From Alphaproteobacteria bacterium UBA830 (GTDB lineage Bacteria; Pseudomonadota; Alphaproteobacteria; MPNO01; UBA830): a DNA stretch of 36,288 bases. Made by a program: the position numbers and the translations under genes. The DNA is taken from assembly GCA_905181725.1 (NCBI GenBank), contig CAJIYX010000172.1, forward strand, positions 1 through 36,288. Reading direction: 5' to 3'. This document shows positions 16,935-25,381 of this stretch, piece after piece; position 1 is the first letter of the stretch; every line of letters begins with the position of its first letter. The notes beneath the pieces are model-generated. The model saw nothing but the letters and a program-made list of their open reading frames with translations, did no database searches and had not been told where the DNA came from.

Positions 16935-17831
16935 TTACCCCGGCTGCATGTCCCGCATCATCTGGACTAGGGCGGAAAAATCGACCTCGCCGTTGCGCTC
17001 GTCGCAGAACGCCTCGTAGAGCGCGCGCGCATGTTCGCCAAGTGGCGTGACCGCGCCGGTCTTGGCGGCGGCTTCCTGCGAAAGCGTGAGGTCCTTCAGC
17101 ATCAGCTTTGCGGTAAAGCCCGGTGTGTAGCCGCGATTGGCGGGGGCGGTGTCGACCATGTCGGGCATCGGGCAGTTCACGTTCATCGCCCAGCAATTGC
17201 CGGTCGAAGTCGAGATCACATCGAACAGCACCTGGTGATCGACGCCCGCGGCTTCGCCGAGTGCGATGGCCTCGCAGGTGCCGACCATGGAAATGCCGAG
17301 CAGCATGTTGTTGCACACTTTGACAGCCTGACCGGCGGAGGGGCCACCCGCGCGCACGACCTGTTTGCCCATGGCGAGGAAAACAGGTTCGGCGCGGTCG
17401 ATCGGGGCAGTGTCGCCGCCCGCCATGAATGTCAACGTTCCCGCCTCGGCGCCGGCCATGCCGCCCGAAACCGGGGAATCGATCAGCGCGATGGCGCGCT
17501 TGGCCGCCTGCGTGTGGATATAGTCGGTCGCGGCGAGATCGGTGGTCGATGAATCGACGACGATGGTATCGGGGCCGATCACGTCTAGCACCTCGTCGTC
17601 ATCGACCAGCACTTCGCGCACTTCCTTGCCGGTCGGCAGCATTGTGAAGACGAAATTCGCATCCTTTGCCGCTTCCGGATTGGACGTTGCCGCTTCGACA
17701 CCACCTGCCACCGCCCGGGCGACTTTCTCCGGCACGATGTCGTAGCCCCGGACCTGATGCCCTGCTTTTACAAGGTTGATCGACATCGGCCCGCCCATGT
17801 TGCCGAGCCCGATAAATGCGATGCGTGCCAT
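16935..17831 (-). CDS. NAD(P)-dependent beta-hydroxyacid dehydrogenase (3-hydroxyisobutyrate dehydrogenase-like)
   Basis: A 298-residue member of the 3-hydroxyisobutyrate/tartronate-semialdehyde/6-phosphogluconate dehydrogenase family. It has the dinucleotide site IGLGNMGGPM (7-16), the substrate motif DSPVSGGMAGAEAGTLTFM (about 118-136) and catalytic Lys171 in GQAVKVCNNMLL. It oxidises a beta-hydroxy acid to a semialdehyde, or the reverse. GGGAGAA lies before the ATG. It is divergent from the VanA-like Rieske gene across 93 bases, so a link to the aldehyde or acid released by that oxygenase is plausible but unproven. Substrate could be 3-hydroxyisobutyrate, glycerate or a pathway-specific acid. 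Confidence 0.93.
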   Translation of the reverse strand: MARIAFIGLGNMGGPMSINLVKAGHQVRGYDIVPEKVARAVAGGVEAATSNPEAAKDANFVFTMLPTGKEVREVLVDDDEVLDVIGPDTIVVDSSTTDLAATDYIHTQAAKRAIALIDSPVSGGMAGAEAGTLTFMAGGDTAPIDRAEPVFLAMGKQVVRAGGPSAGQAVKVCNNMLLGISMVGTCEAIALGEAAGVDHQVLFDVISTSTGNCWAMNVNCPMPDMVDTAPANRGYTPGFTAKLMLKDLTLSQEAAAKTGAVTPLGEHARALYEAFCDERNGEVDFSALVQMMRDMQPG

Positions 17832-17924
17832 GATTTTTTCTCCCGTTATGAGCTACGCTTGGCGCGCAGGCCCGTTGAATCCATAATGCGCGTCAACTGT
17901 GACCTGTCGCAATGGGAGGCTTTC

Positions 17925-18935
17925 ATGTTCCTGCGTAACTACTGGTATGTCGCGGCGATGCCGTCGGAACTGGATGGCGGCGCGCTGCTTGGGCGCTGGA
18001 TTCTGGGGGAGCCGATGTTGCTGTATCGCACCGCGGATAGCGCGGTGACGGCCATGGCCGATATCTGTCCGCACCGCTCGGCGCGGCTGTCGGCGGGGGA
18101 GCGCGACGGGGATAATGTGCGTTGCCTGTATCACGGGCTTGAATTCGGCGCCGACGGAAGGTGCATCCGTGTGCCGGCGCAGGAAGGCCCGCCGCCCGAC
18201 GGCCTGCGGGTCGCGACCTACCCGGTGGCTGAGAAATGGCGGCTGATCTGGGTCTGGATGGGCGCGGCGGAGGACGCCGACGAAGCCCTGATCCCCGATT
18301 TCCACTGGAACGACGATCTCGACTGGTACTCCGTCGGCGATTACATGTACCTAGACTGTCATTACCAACTTCTCTCTGACAACCTGATGGACCTGTCGCA
18401 CGAAGCCTATGTCCATCGCGGCACCATCGGCACGGATGCGGTGTCGGAAACGCCGTCGGCGGCAGCGCGGGACGGTGAGACGGTGACGGTCGAACGGATT
18501 ATGCCGGGATGCCCGTCGCCGCCGTTCTATCAGAAGCTGAAGGGCTATGACGGACTGATCGACCGGATGCACCGCATCGTCTTCCGCCCGCCCGCGACCA
18601 TCGTGATCGAAAGCAAGTCGACGCCATCGGGGGACAATGACCCTGACGACGGGCTCGAATACCGGGTGCTGTGCGCGATCACGCCGGAAAGCGATACGAC
18701 CACCCATTTTTTCTGGGCGGTGCCGCGTAACTTGAATCCCGAACAGCCGGTGACGGAGATGATGTATCAGGGCTCGAAAGCGGTGTTCGAGGAAGACATC
18801 GATGTTCTCAACCGCCAGCAGGAGGTTCTCAGCCGGGTCGGCACGCAGGCGAACTGGCAGAACATCCATTCGGATGCCGGCGCGGTGTATGCCCGGCGCG
18901 TGGTGGATGAATTACTGGCGACGGAGGCGGGGTAG
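17925..18935 (+). CDS. VanA-like Rieske oxygenase (vanillate O-demethylase oxygenase family)
   Basis: A 336-residue Rieske oxygenase. Start ATG 17925 follows GGGAGGCTTTC and gives MFLRNYWYVAAMPSEL, the typical VanA N-terminus; a longer in-frame extension upstream is therefore rejected. Rieske ligands are Cys48-x-His50 and Cys67-x2-His70 (CPHRS, CLYHG). The iron site is DNLMDLSHEAYVHRG, with Asn153, Asp156, His159 and His164. The family removes methyl groups from aromatic methoxy acids or oxygenates related compounds using a VanB-type reductase, which is absent here. It shares the divergent control region with the 3-hydroxyisobutyrate-dehydrogenase-like gene. Vanillate itself is not demonstrated as substrate. 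Confidence 0.92.
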   Translation: MFLRNYWYVAAMPSELDGGALLGRWILGEPMLLYRTADSAVTAMADICPHRSARLSAGERDGDNVRCLYHGLEFGADGRCIRVPAQEGPPPDGLRVATYPVAEKWRLIWVWMGAAEDADEALIPDFHWNDDLDWYSVGDYMYLDCHYQLLSDNLMDLSHEAYVHRGTIGTDAVSETPSAAARDGETVTVERIMPGCPSPPFYQKLKGYDGLIDRMHRIVFRPPATIVIESKSTPSGDNDPDDGLEYRVLCAITPESDTTTHFFWAVPRNLNPEQPVTEMMYQGSKAVFEEDIDVLNRQQEVLSRVGTQANWQNIHSDAGAVYARRVVDELLATEAG

Positions 18936-19039
18936 GGAAGAGTGTTTGTCGATCTATGCCGATGGCCGTGGCCTGCGGACTCTCGGGTCAAGCTCGAGGG
19001 TATGAAGACAATTTATGGGCCGGGGATCTCATCCGGCGC

Positions 19040-20788
19040 TTACTTCCCGTCCTTCACCATGTCGGCGATCTTCTCGGCAATCATGATGACCGTGAGGTTG
19101 GTATTTGCCCGCGTGATGGCGGGCATGACCGACGCGTCGACAACGCGCAGGCCCTGAACGCCGTGCACGCGGCCCGCCGGATCGACCACGCCCATCGGAT
19201 CGGTTACCTCACCGAACCGGCAGGTGCCGACGGGATGAAAGAAGCCGCGGCAGTTCTCGCGGATCCAGGACTCCAGCGTCTCATCGGTCGCAAATATTTC
19301 TTCCAGCGTGGGGCCGGGCGCGATCAATGTGCGCAAGGCAGCACGGCGGAATGGGCCAGGCAGGTCCATCAACAGTGAGCCGGCGAAAGATTTCCACCAG
19401 TTGGTACGGGTCTCCCGGTTGAGCTCGCGCACCCGTGCTGAGAACGCGGCGGGGAAAATTTCGGTTGTCATTTCGCGCACGGCGGAGCTGCGGAAAATCT
19501 CATAGAACAGGCGCAGACCCATTTTCATCCGCGTCATGTCGCGTTCGTCTTCCAGCACATGGAAAGCAACACGCGGATTGACCGATGCATCGGCGCTTTT
19601 GAGGGTAACGGCGCCGCGCGAATAGGGCTTTACGACCGCGATGATCGCACCGCCGATCCGGGTGCCGAGCGGATGCCAGCTCACCTTGTTGGCGATGGCG
19701 GTATAGAAATCATGAGGCGGGCACCCTTCGAGCCGTGAAGAGTGCCGCAGCGCCGCGTTACCAGCCGCGCGCAGGCCCGCATTCTGCATACCGTTATAGC
19801 GCAGGTGGGCCGCCAGAATGCAGGTCGGGTGCTCGTGTAGATTCTGTCCGACGCCGCTGCGGTCGGCGATCACATCGACGCCGTGCTTTTTCAGATGCGC
19901 CGCCGGGCCGATACCGGAGCGCATCAGCAGTGCCGGCGATTGCAGCGATCCGCCGGACACGATGACCTCGGTCGCGCTCAGTGTTTCCGCTGCCCCGTGT
20001 GACCGGGCCGTAACGCCGGTACAGCGCGTGCTGTTGAAGACGAGGCGTTCGGCGTAACAATCGCTGCGGATATCGAGATTGTCCCGCGCGCGGACTTCCG
20101 TGGTCAGATAAGAAATCGCTGTGGACTGGCGCAACCCCTGTGTGCTGCTGAGGGCGACCGAACACACGCCGTCGCGCGGCTCGACATTCATGTCTTTTAC
20201 AAAGCCGTAGCCGCGCCGGTGCAGCTCGGACGCGATGGCATCACAGAACCCGGGCCATTCGGACCGTTTGTGGCGGCGGATCGAGACCGGACCCTCATCT
20301 CCGTGGCGCGGGTCGTCACCGTAATCGGTATCGGCCTCGAGCTTCTTGTAATATTTGATGACCCCGTTCCAGCCCCAGCCTTTGGCGCCCGCGGCCTCCC
20401 ATTCCTCAAAATCACCCGGCATGCCGCGGATCGACACCATCGAATTAACCGACGAGCCGCCGCCCATAACGCGGCCCTGATCATAGGGAAACGCGGGCAC
20501 GGAATCAGGATCGTTGTGGGGCAGGGGCTGCCACTGCGCCATGATACCGGGCCACGTATTCCGCCGGTTATAGACGGCGCGGTAGAACGTATCGCGGACC
20601 TCCGCGCCCTCGTTTCCGGGGGGCGTGTCGCGGCCGGCTTCCAGCAACAGCACCCGGTTCGAAGACACCTCGCTCAACCGTGCCGCCATGACCGCACCCG
20701 CGGATCCGCCGCCGATGACAATGTAGTCCCAGCTGTGGTCCCGGTTCTCTCCCCCGTTCCCCGTCCCTTTGTCGTGCCCGCCCGTCAT
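19040..20788 (-). CDS. GMC-family FAD oxidoreductase (choline dehydrogenase-like)
   Basis: A 582-residue glucose-methanol-choline oxidoreductase. FAD-binding DYIVIGGGSAGAVMAARL lies at 21-38, signature one in GRVMGGGSSVNSMVSIRG, signature two in GGSLQSPALLMRSGIGP, and the C-terminal active-site region in FHPVGTCRFG and DASVMPAITRANTNLT. GTGAGGCGAC precedes the ATG. It oxidises a primary alcohol to the aldehyde and passes electrons to the respiratory chain or to oxygen. It is somewhat longer than average at the N-terminus (MTGGHDKGTGNGGENR, hydrophilic). It is divergent from the glutathione transferase gene with 71 bases between. Choline is only one of many possible substrates, and no betaine aldehyde dehydrogenase is adjacent. 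Confidence 0.93.
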   Translation of the reverse strand: MTGGHDKGTGNGGENRDHSWDYIVIGGGSAGAVMAARLSEVSSNRVLLLEAGRDTPPGNEGAEVRDTFYRAVYNRRNTWPGIMAQWQPLPHNDPDSVPAFPYDQGRVMGGGSSVNSMVSIRGMPGDFEEWEAAGAKGWGWNGVIKYYKKLEADTDYGDDPRHGDEGPVSIRRHKRSEWPGFCDAIASELHRRGYGFVKDMNVEPRDGVCSVALSSTQGLRQSTAISYLTTEVRARDNLDIRSDCYAERLVFNSTRCTGVTARSHGAAETLSATEVIVSGGSLQSPALLMRSGIGPAAHLKKHGVDVIADRSGVGQNLHEHPTCILAAHLRYNGMQNAGLRAAGNAALRHSSRLEGCPPHDFYTAIANKVSWHPLGTRIGGAIIAVVKPYSRGAVTLKSADASVNPRVAFHVLEDERDMTRMKMGLRLFYEIFRSSAVREMTTEIFPAAFSARVRELNRETRTNWWKSFAGSLLMDLPGPFRRAALRTLIAPGPTLEEIFATDETLESWIRENCRGFFHPVGTCRFGEVTDPMGVVDPAGRVHGVQGLRVVDASVMPAITRANTNLTVIMIAEKIADMVKDGK

Positions 20789-20859
20789 GTCGCCTCACTT
20801 TGATTTCTGCGCCGGCACGGTATCATCGGTATCAGCGAACGCCAACGGAGGGAACCAAC

Positions 20860-21495
20860 ATGAAACTGTATGGCTGGATGACTGCGCCGAACCCGCGCCG
20901 CGCCAAGATATTTGTCGCCGAAAAAGGCATCGGCCTGGAGATTTTCGAAGCGAGCGATCCGGGTAACCCCGGCGAGCTGAGTGCCGAGTACTGCGAAAAA
21001 TACCCGCACCGTCGGGTACCGCTGCTGGAACTCGATGACGGTGACTGGATCGGAGAGGCGGCCGCGATCTGCCGCTATCTCGAGGCGCTCTATCCCGATA
21101 AACCGCTGATGGGTCGCGCGCCAAAGGAAACCGCGATCATTGAGATGTGGGACCGCCTCGCCGAATGGGAAGGTTTGATGGCGGTGTCCGAGGTGTTCCG
21201 GAATACGCACAAGCTTTTCGCCGGGCGCGGACTGGCAGGCTACGACCGGGACATACCTCAGATACCGGAGCTCGCCGAGCGTGGCAATTTCCGACTTGGC
21301 TTGTTTTTCGACAAAATCGACAAACAGCTCGGCCGTCATGAATTCCTGGCGGGCGATAGGTTCAGCTTCGCCGATATCACCGCGCTCTGCGCCATCGATT
21401 TCAGCATTTCGCGGCGCTTGCCCATTCCCGAAAACTGCGCGCACGTGATCGACTGGCACGGGCGGGTATCGGCGCGGCCTGCGATATCGGGGTAG
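20860..21495 (+). CDS. glutathione S-transferase family protein
   Basis: A 211-residue glutathione transferase. The thioredoxin-like N-domain runs MKLYGWMTAPNPRRAKIFVA to HRRVPLLELDDG and IGEAAAICRYLEALYP (the cis-Pro and Glu-Ser-type glutathione region, here GEAAAI), followed by the helical C-domain with FLAGDRFSFADITALCAID. GGAGGGAACCAAC precedes the ATG. It lacks the SSCxWRVRI motif of zeta-class maleylpyruvate isomerases, so a simple ring-cleavage isomerase role is not supported. Bacterial homologues cleave ether bonds or conjugate electrophiles. It is divergent from the GMC oxidoreductase and convergent with the Gfo/Idh gene. Confidence 0.9.
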   Translation: MKLYGWMTAPNPRRAKIFVAEKGIGLEIFEASDPGNPGELSAEYCEKYPHRRVPLLELDDGDWIGEAAAICRYLEALYPDKPLMGRAPKETAIIEMWDRLAEWEGLMAVSEVFRNTHKLFAGRGLAGYDRDIPQIPELAERGNFRLGLFFDKIDKQLGRHEFLAGDRFSFADITALCAIDFSISRRLPIPENCAHVIDWHGRVSARPAISG

Positions 21496-21622
21496 CGCGG
21501 GTCCGATCGATCTGCGGCAACGTGGCGTCGTCAGTGTAATTGTCGGCCTTGTCGAGCTGGCGCTTCATCGGGCTTACCGCTGCTGGAGATGTGCCCGAAT
21601 GTGACCGCCCGGCAGATTTCCG

Positions 21623-22621
21623 CTACTTTTCGACTTTGACGAGCGTATCCGTGGCGGCCGATTTCACGATGGCTTCCAGCAGCGACACGTTGCGCACGAT
21701 CTGCTCCGGCGTATTCGGATATTCGGCCTTGCCGGCAATGGCGCCGGCGAAACATTCCAGATTGGACAGCACGGGCGTCGCGACCTCGTATTCGATGGTC
21801 TCGGCTTTGCCATCGGTGAAGCAGGTGGTGAAGAACCAGCCTTCGGGGGCCTGGACGTGCGCCTTGTCACGCACTTCGACCCAGCCATTCGCGCCGAAGA
21901 TGGCGAGGCGGGAGAAAAACGGCGTATGGGTAAACGCATTCAGCGACGCGGTGCGGCCGTTTTCGAATTTTACCTGGGCCGTTAACGTATCGCCGTTTTT
22001 GACCACGTCGCCATGGCACTCGACAGAGGCGAGCACACGGTCGGGTTGTCCGAACAGGCTGATTGACAGATCCATCAGGTGTATCAGCGTCGCCGTCAGC
22101 CCGCCGGCGGGGCTCTCCTCGGTTTTCAGCCGCCAGTTTGTCTCGTCGAGCGCGGCGAAGATATCGTGGCTAAAATTCGCCTCGATATGCATCAACGGTC
22201 CCAGCTTGCCGTCACGGGCCAGCGCCATGGCATCCATGATCGGCGGCTCGAACCGGCGTTCATGTCCGATTGCGATCTGAACGCCGGCTTTCTCGATGGC
22301 CTCCATCGCGCGCAGCGCAGAGGCGCGGTTCAGGCAGAATGGCTTCTCGCAGAAAATGTGTTTACCGGCGCCCGCCGCCGCGATGATCTGTTCTTCATGC
22401 AGCGAATGCGGTGTCGCCAGAATCACAGCATCGACAGTGTCGTCGGCGAGCACAGCGGCGAACTCCGTGGTGAAACCGATGCCATGTTCGGCGGCAAAGG
22501 CGGCGCCGCCCTCAGCGTCGACATCGGCCAGTTTGACGACCGTGATCTTGTTACTGGCGGCCAGCGTCTGCGCCAGAATTTTTCCCCACCAGCCGAGGCC
22601 GATAATTGCTGCGTTGAGCAT
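21623..22621 (-). CDS. Gfo/Idh/MocA family oxidoreductase
   Basis: A 332-residue NAD(P)-dependent oxidoreductase. The Rossmann fold starts AAIIGLGWWGKILAQTL, and the family EKP motif (CEKPFCLNRA) is at about 92-94, followed by GHERRFEPP and the C-terminal alpha/beta domain with GGLTATLIHLMDLSISLFG containing the His-x3-Asp pattern. These enzymes oxidise or reduce sugars, inositols, trans-dihydrodiols or other hydroxy compounds. It is the last gene of a three-gene minus-strand operon (SDR, cupin, this gene) with gaps of 48 and 47 bases. A dihydrodiol or sugar-acid dehydrogenase role is possible; the substrate is not known. Confidence 0.92.
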   Translation of the reverse strand: MLNAAIIGLGWWGKILAQTLAASNKITVVKLADVDAEGGAAFAAEHGIGFTTEFAAVLADDTVDAVILATPHSLHEEQIIAAAGAGKHIFCEKPFCLNRASALRAMEAIEKAGVQIAIGHERRFEPPIMDAMALARDGKLGPLMHIEANFSHDIFAALDETNWRLKTEESPAGGLTATLIHLMDLSISLFGQPDRVLASVECHGDVVKNGDTLTAQVKFENGRTASLNAFTHTPFFSRLAIFGANGWVEVRDKAHVQAPEGWFFTTCFTDGKAETIEYEVATPVLSNLECFAGAIAGKAEYPNTPEQIVRNVSLLEAIVKSAATDTLVKVEK

Positions 22622-22668
22622 GTGTTTCGTTTCCCTGTTTTTTGTCGTAGTCCATGTTGCGTTTGTCT

Positions 22669-23061
22669 TTATTCGGCGGTTTCAAGCGCTTCGCTTGTGA
22701 AGGCCGCCGGGGACGTGATTTCAAGAAGTTCCAGATCGTCTGACCATTCGAGCACGTCGTGTTTCACCTTTGGCGGCTGCAGAATGCAAGTACCTTCGCG
22801 CGCTATCACTTCGCCTTCGCCTTCATACCAGAAGCGCATCCAGCCTTTGAGAATGTAAACCATCTGGAATTCGATCTCGTTGTGGCGGTGAAGCCCGATA
22901 CCGTCTTCTTCCTGATCGACCGCACGAATGACATGGGCATGAAAGTTGCCGCCCGTGGCCGCGTTGATGCCAAGGTCGCGATACTCAAAGCATTTGCGCA
23001 TGCCGTCGGCGACAAACGCACTGTCTGCGGCATGGACGATCACTAATTTCTGGTCCGTCAT
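22669..23061 (-). CDS. small cupin-domain protein
   Basis: A 130-residue single-domain cupin. The first metal motif is GLHRHNEIEFQMVYILKGW and the second GTCILQPPKVKHDVLEW, giving His, His, Glu-like and His ligands on the barrel. GGAAGGAACTGAT precedes the ATG. It lies between an SDR and a Gfo/Idh oxidoreductase in one operon. Small cupins of this type can be isomerases, dioxygenases or ligand sensors; here an isomerase or ring-modifying step between two dehydrogenases is a reasonable guess and no more. Confidence 0.87.
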   Translation of the reverse strand: MTDQKLVIVHAADSAFVADGMRKCFEYRDLGINAATGGNFHAHVIRAVDQEEDGIGLHRHNEIEFQMVYILKGWMRFWYEGEGEVIAREGTCILQPPKVKHDVLEWSDDLELLEITSPAAFTSEALETAE

Positions 23062-23109
23062 ATCAGTTCCTTCCCTTTGTTCTTCGTATCCCGCAGTTAA
23101 ATCCCGCAG

Positions 23110-23880
23110 CTAAATCCCAACGATTGTTTGTCCACCGTTTGGGGATATCAGCTGGCCGGTCAGAAAATCGGTCTCTGGCGATGCCAGCCAAGCGACAGCG
23201 TAAGCGATTTCTTTTTTGTCTGCGAGGCGCCCCATCGGCACCGTTTTTTCAAAATCCTTGATCACGTCCCAGCCCATGGAATTTATGGTCAGTTCGGTCG
23301 CAACCGTTCCCGGCGCGACGGCATTGACGCAGATGTTCCACGGCGCCAGCTCGCGCGCCCAGCCTTTGACATAGCCGAGTACGCCGGACGCCGCCCCGGT
23401 GTAATGCGACATCGAAAAGCTGCCTTCCATGGCGAAGATCGATGATGTGTTGACGATCTTGCCGTATTTGCGCGCTTTCATGCCGGGCACCAGGGCGCGG
23501 ACGGCGAAGAACGATGCCTTCATTTTGATATCGGTCATGGCATGCCAGATTTTTTCGTCAATTTCTTCGATAGCGAGCCTGTTGCCTTGGATGCCGGCGT
23601 TGTTGACCAGGATATCGACGCGGCCATGGTCGGCCTCATGCTCGCCGATCAGCGCGACGAAGCGCGTGATATCGGTGTTGTCGCAGGCCATGACGGTCGC
23701 TTTGCGGCCACGGGCGCGGCATTCTTCGGCGGTCGCCTCCGCTGCCTCGGGGTCAAGATCGTTCACGATAATGTCTGCGCCGCGCTCGGCCATCAGCAGG
23801 GCGTGTTCGCGGCCCATACCGCGGGCGGCGCCGGTTATCATGGCAACGCGGCCGTCGAGGCTGAGGGTATCCCGTGTCAT
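23110..23880 (-). CDS. SDR-family oxidoreductase with altered catalytic tetrad
   Basis: A 256-residue classical short-chain dehydrogenase by architecture: TGAARGMG cofactor site (16-23), NNAG (93-96), Ser147 in VNTSSIF, Tyr160 in SHYTGAASG and PGTVATEL. The acidic residue after beta-2 (NDLD) suggests NAD(H). Two of four catalytic residues are changed: the helix-alpha-4 Asn is Lys119 (TDIKMKASF) and the Lys expected at Tyr+4 is Ala164. The open frame is otherwise intact and well conserved, with a GGGAG ribosome binding site. It is the first gene of the operon with the cupin and Gfo/Idh genes. Activity may be lost or altered; a non-oxidoreductase function is possible. Confidence 0.9.
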   Translation of the reverse strand: MTRDTLSLDGRVAMITGAARGMGREHALLMAERGADIIVNDLDPEAAEATAEECRARGRKATVMACDNTDITRFVALIGEHEADHGRVDILVNNAGIQGNRLAIEEIDEKIWHAMTDIKMKASFFAVRALVPGMKARKYGKIVNTSSIFAMEGSFSMSHYTGAASGVLGYVKGWARELAPWNICVNAVAPGTVATELTINSMGWDVIKDFEKTVPMGRLADKKEIAYAVAWLASPETDFLTGQLISPNGGQTIVGI

Positions 23881-24007
23881 CGATATGCTCCCGTCTTTTT
23901 GTCGCTTGAGTCCTTCTCTTTAAACCACAATCCGCGCCGCCGATCACCCTTAGCCGATCACCGGTATATGAGTGGACGTGATCGAGAGATGGGCCTTCAA
24001 TGGGGTC

Positions 24008-24461
24008 ATGATCAGAACAATCTTGATAGCAGGGGCACCTTGTCGGGGAGCCCCCTTTTGCCGCCGACATTTCCGGCGTCTCCACCATCATCGACGGTGA
24101 GACGCTTGAGGTCGGCGGCAAGCGTTTCAAACTCTGGGGGATAGACGCCCCGGATGTGCAGCAGACCTGCACGATCCGCCGACGCGATTACACATGCGGG
24201 CGGATATCGACGACGGCGCTGATGGACCTCGTGGCCGGGGTGAACGTTACGTGCCGCCCGGTGAAGGGCACGCAGGACGTCGCGCGTTGTTACGCTGTTG
24301 GCTACGAGTTATCCGAAGGCATGATCCACACCGGCTGGGCGCTTGCCATGCCGCGCGATCACGCCCGGTTCGCCCCGATTGAAAAGAAAGCCGCCGCTGC
24401 AAGGCGGGGGCTTTGGCAGGGCGAGTTCGTGATGCCGTGGGACTGGCCGGCGCCGCAATAA
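24008..24461 (+). pseudogene. secreted staphylococcal-nuclease-like (thermonuclease) protein, frameshifted in the signal peptide
   Basis: From about 24057 one frame reads FAADISGVSTIIDGETLEVG, then FKLWGIDAPDVQQTC, and on through EGMIHTGWALAMPRDHARF to WDWPAPQ. This is the SNase fold with the DGET and WGIDAP motifs and paired cysteines typical of exported proteins. Upstream that frame hits TAG at 24027, while an adjacent frame provides ATG 24008 and MIRTILIAGA, the start of a signal peptide. A one-base indel between about 24038 and 24058, in a stretch with C5 and T4 runs, separates them. A short product could start at GTG 24156 but would lack the catalytic first half. It ends 18 bases from the convergent universal stress protein gene. 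Confidence 0.72.
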
Positions 24462-24479
24462 CCAGCGCGGCCAGACCGC

Positions 24480-25334
24480 TCAGCGGAAAAGAACGACCGG
24501 TATTTTGCACAGCCGGATCATCTCGGCCGTGGTCGAGCCGATGATCAGGCTGCGGATGCGGGAATGTCCATAGGCGCCCATGACCAGCAGGCCGATATCG
24601 TCGGTTTCAACCGCGCTGGCGATCAGCAGGTCGGGCGGCCCCTGGACGATCTGAGACGAGACCTCGTGACCGGCTGCTTCCAGTGTCGATGTTGCGCGCG
24701 CCAGCTGGTCGCGAATTTCGGGAGTGTCGGGGCCGACGGTCAGCAGACGGCAGGCGAGCCCGGCGAAAAGCGGGCTTATCGCGACATGGTCGACGGCTTT
24801 CCGGCTGCTCGCGCCGCCGTCAAAGGCGATCAGGAAGCGTTTCACCAGGGTGAAAGCCCGGGCAGCGACGACCACCGGCTTGTGGGATGAGCGGACTATC
24901 CGCTCGAGATTGGATCCGAGATCAAGTGTCGCAAAATCCGCGGCCTCGCCGCGTTTGCCGATCAGGATCAAATCCGGGTCTGCTTCGTACTCGGCGACTT
25001 CCTCGACGATATCGCCGATCCGCAGGCGGGTGGTGACGTTTTGCACCCCGGCGGCTTCGAGTTGCGCCTTGGCCGTCTCCAGAATCGTCCGGCCGCTTTT
25101 CTGGGAAACCTTGGCCGTCTCGACATCGCGGTCGCTCAGATCCTTGAGCAGGGAGGAACGCGCGCCGAGCGCGATATTGCCGCTCAGGTTGTTTGGCTGC
25201 CCAGCACCTCGGCGGTGGCCGAGAACGTGGAGAAGCTCAACACCCGCACCGGTCCGCGTGGCGATCCACGCCGCGTGGTCACAGACGCTCTTTGCGTAGA
25301 TGGAGCCATCGACAAGCGCGATGATCTTGCTCAT
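24480..25334 (-). CDS. tandem universal stress protein (UspA) domain protein
   Basis: A 284-residue cytoplasmic protein with two Usp domains, about residues 1-140 and 150-284. The second has the ATP-binding loop GAYGHSRIRSLIIGSTT near the C-terminus; the first has a degenerate counterpart (GKRGEAADFATLDLGSN). Tandem Usp proteins bind nucleotides and modulate stress survival or transport partners. It begins 47 bases after the SulP transporter ends, so the two are probably co-transcribed; a regulatory role for anion transport is an inference from that pairing. GGCGGAACAGAAA precedes the ATG. Confidence 0.92.
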   Translation of the reverse strand: MSKIIALVDGSIYAKSVCDHAAWIATRTGAGVELLHVLGHRRGAGQPNNLSGNIALGARSSLLKDLSDRDVETAKVSQKSGRTILETAKAQLEAAGVQNVTTRLRIGDIVEEVAEYEADPDLILIGKRGEAADFATLDLGSNLERIVRSSHKPVVVAARAFTLVKRFLIAFDGGASSRKAVDHVAISPLFAGLACRLLTVGPDTPEIRDQLARATSTLEAAGHEVSSQIVQGPPDLLIASAVETDDIGLLVMGAYGHSRIRSLIIGSTTAEMIRLCKIPVVLFR

Positions 25335-25381
25335 TTTCTGTTCCGCCCCCGTTAGACTTTCCAGACGAATTTTCGTCCGTT

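Noticed and set aside
20860..21495. Maleylpyruvate or maleylacetoacetate isomerase (zeta-class GST)
   Set aside because: The SSCxWRVRI active-site motif is absent; the N-terminus reads MTAPNPRRAKIF.
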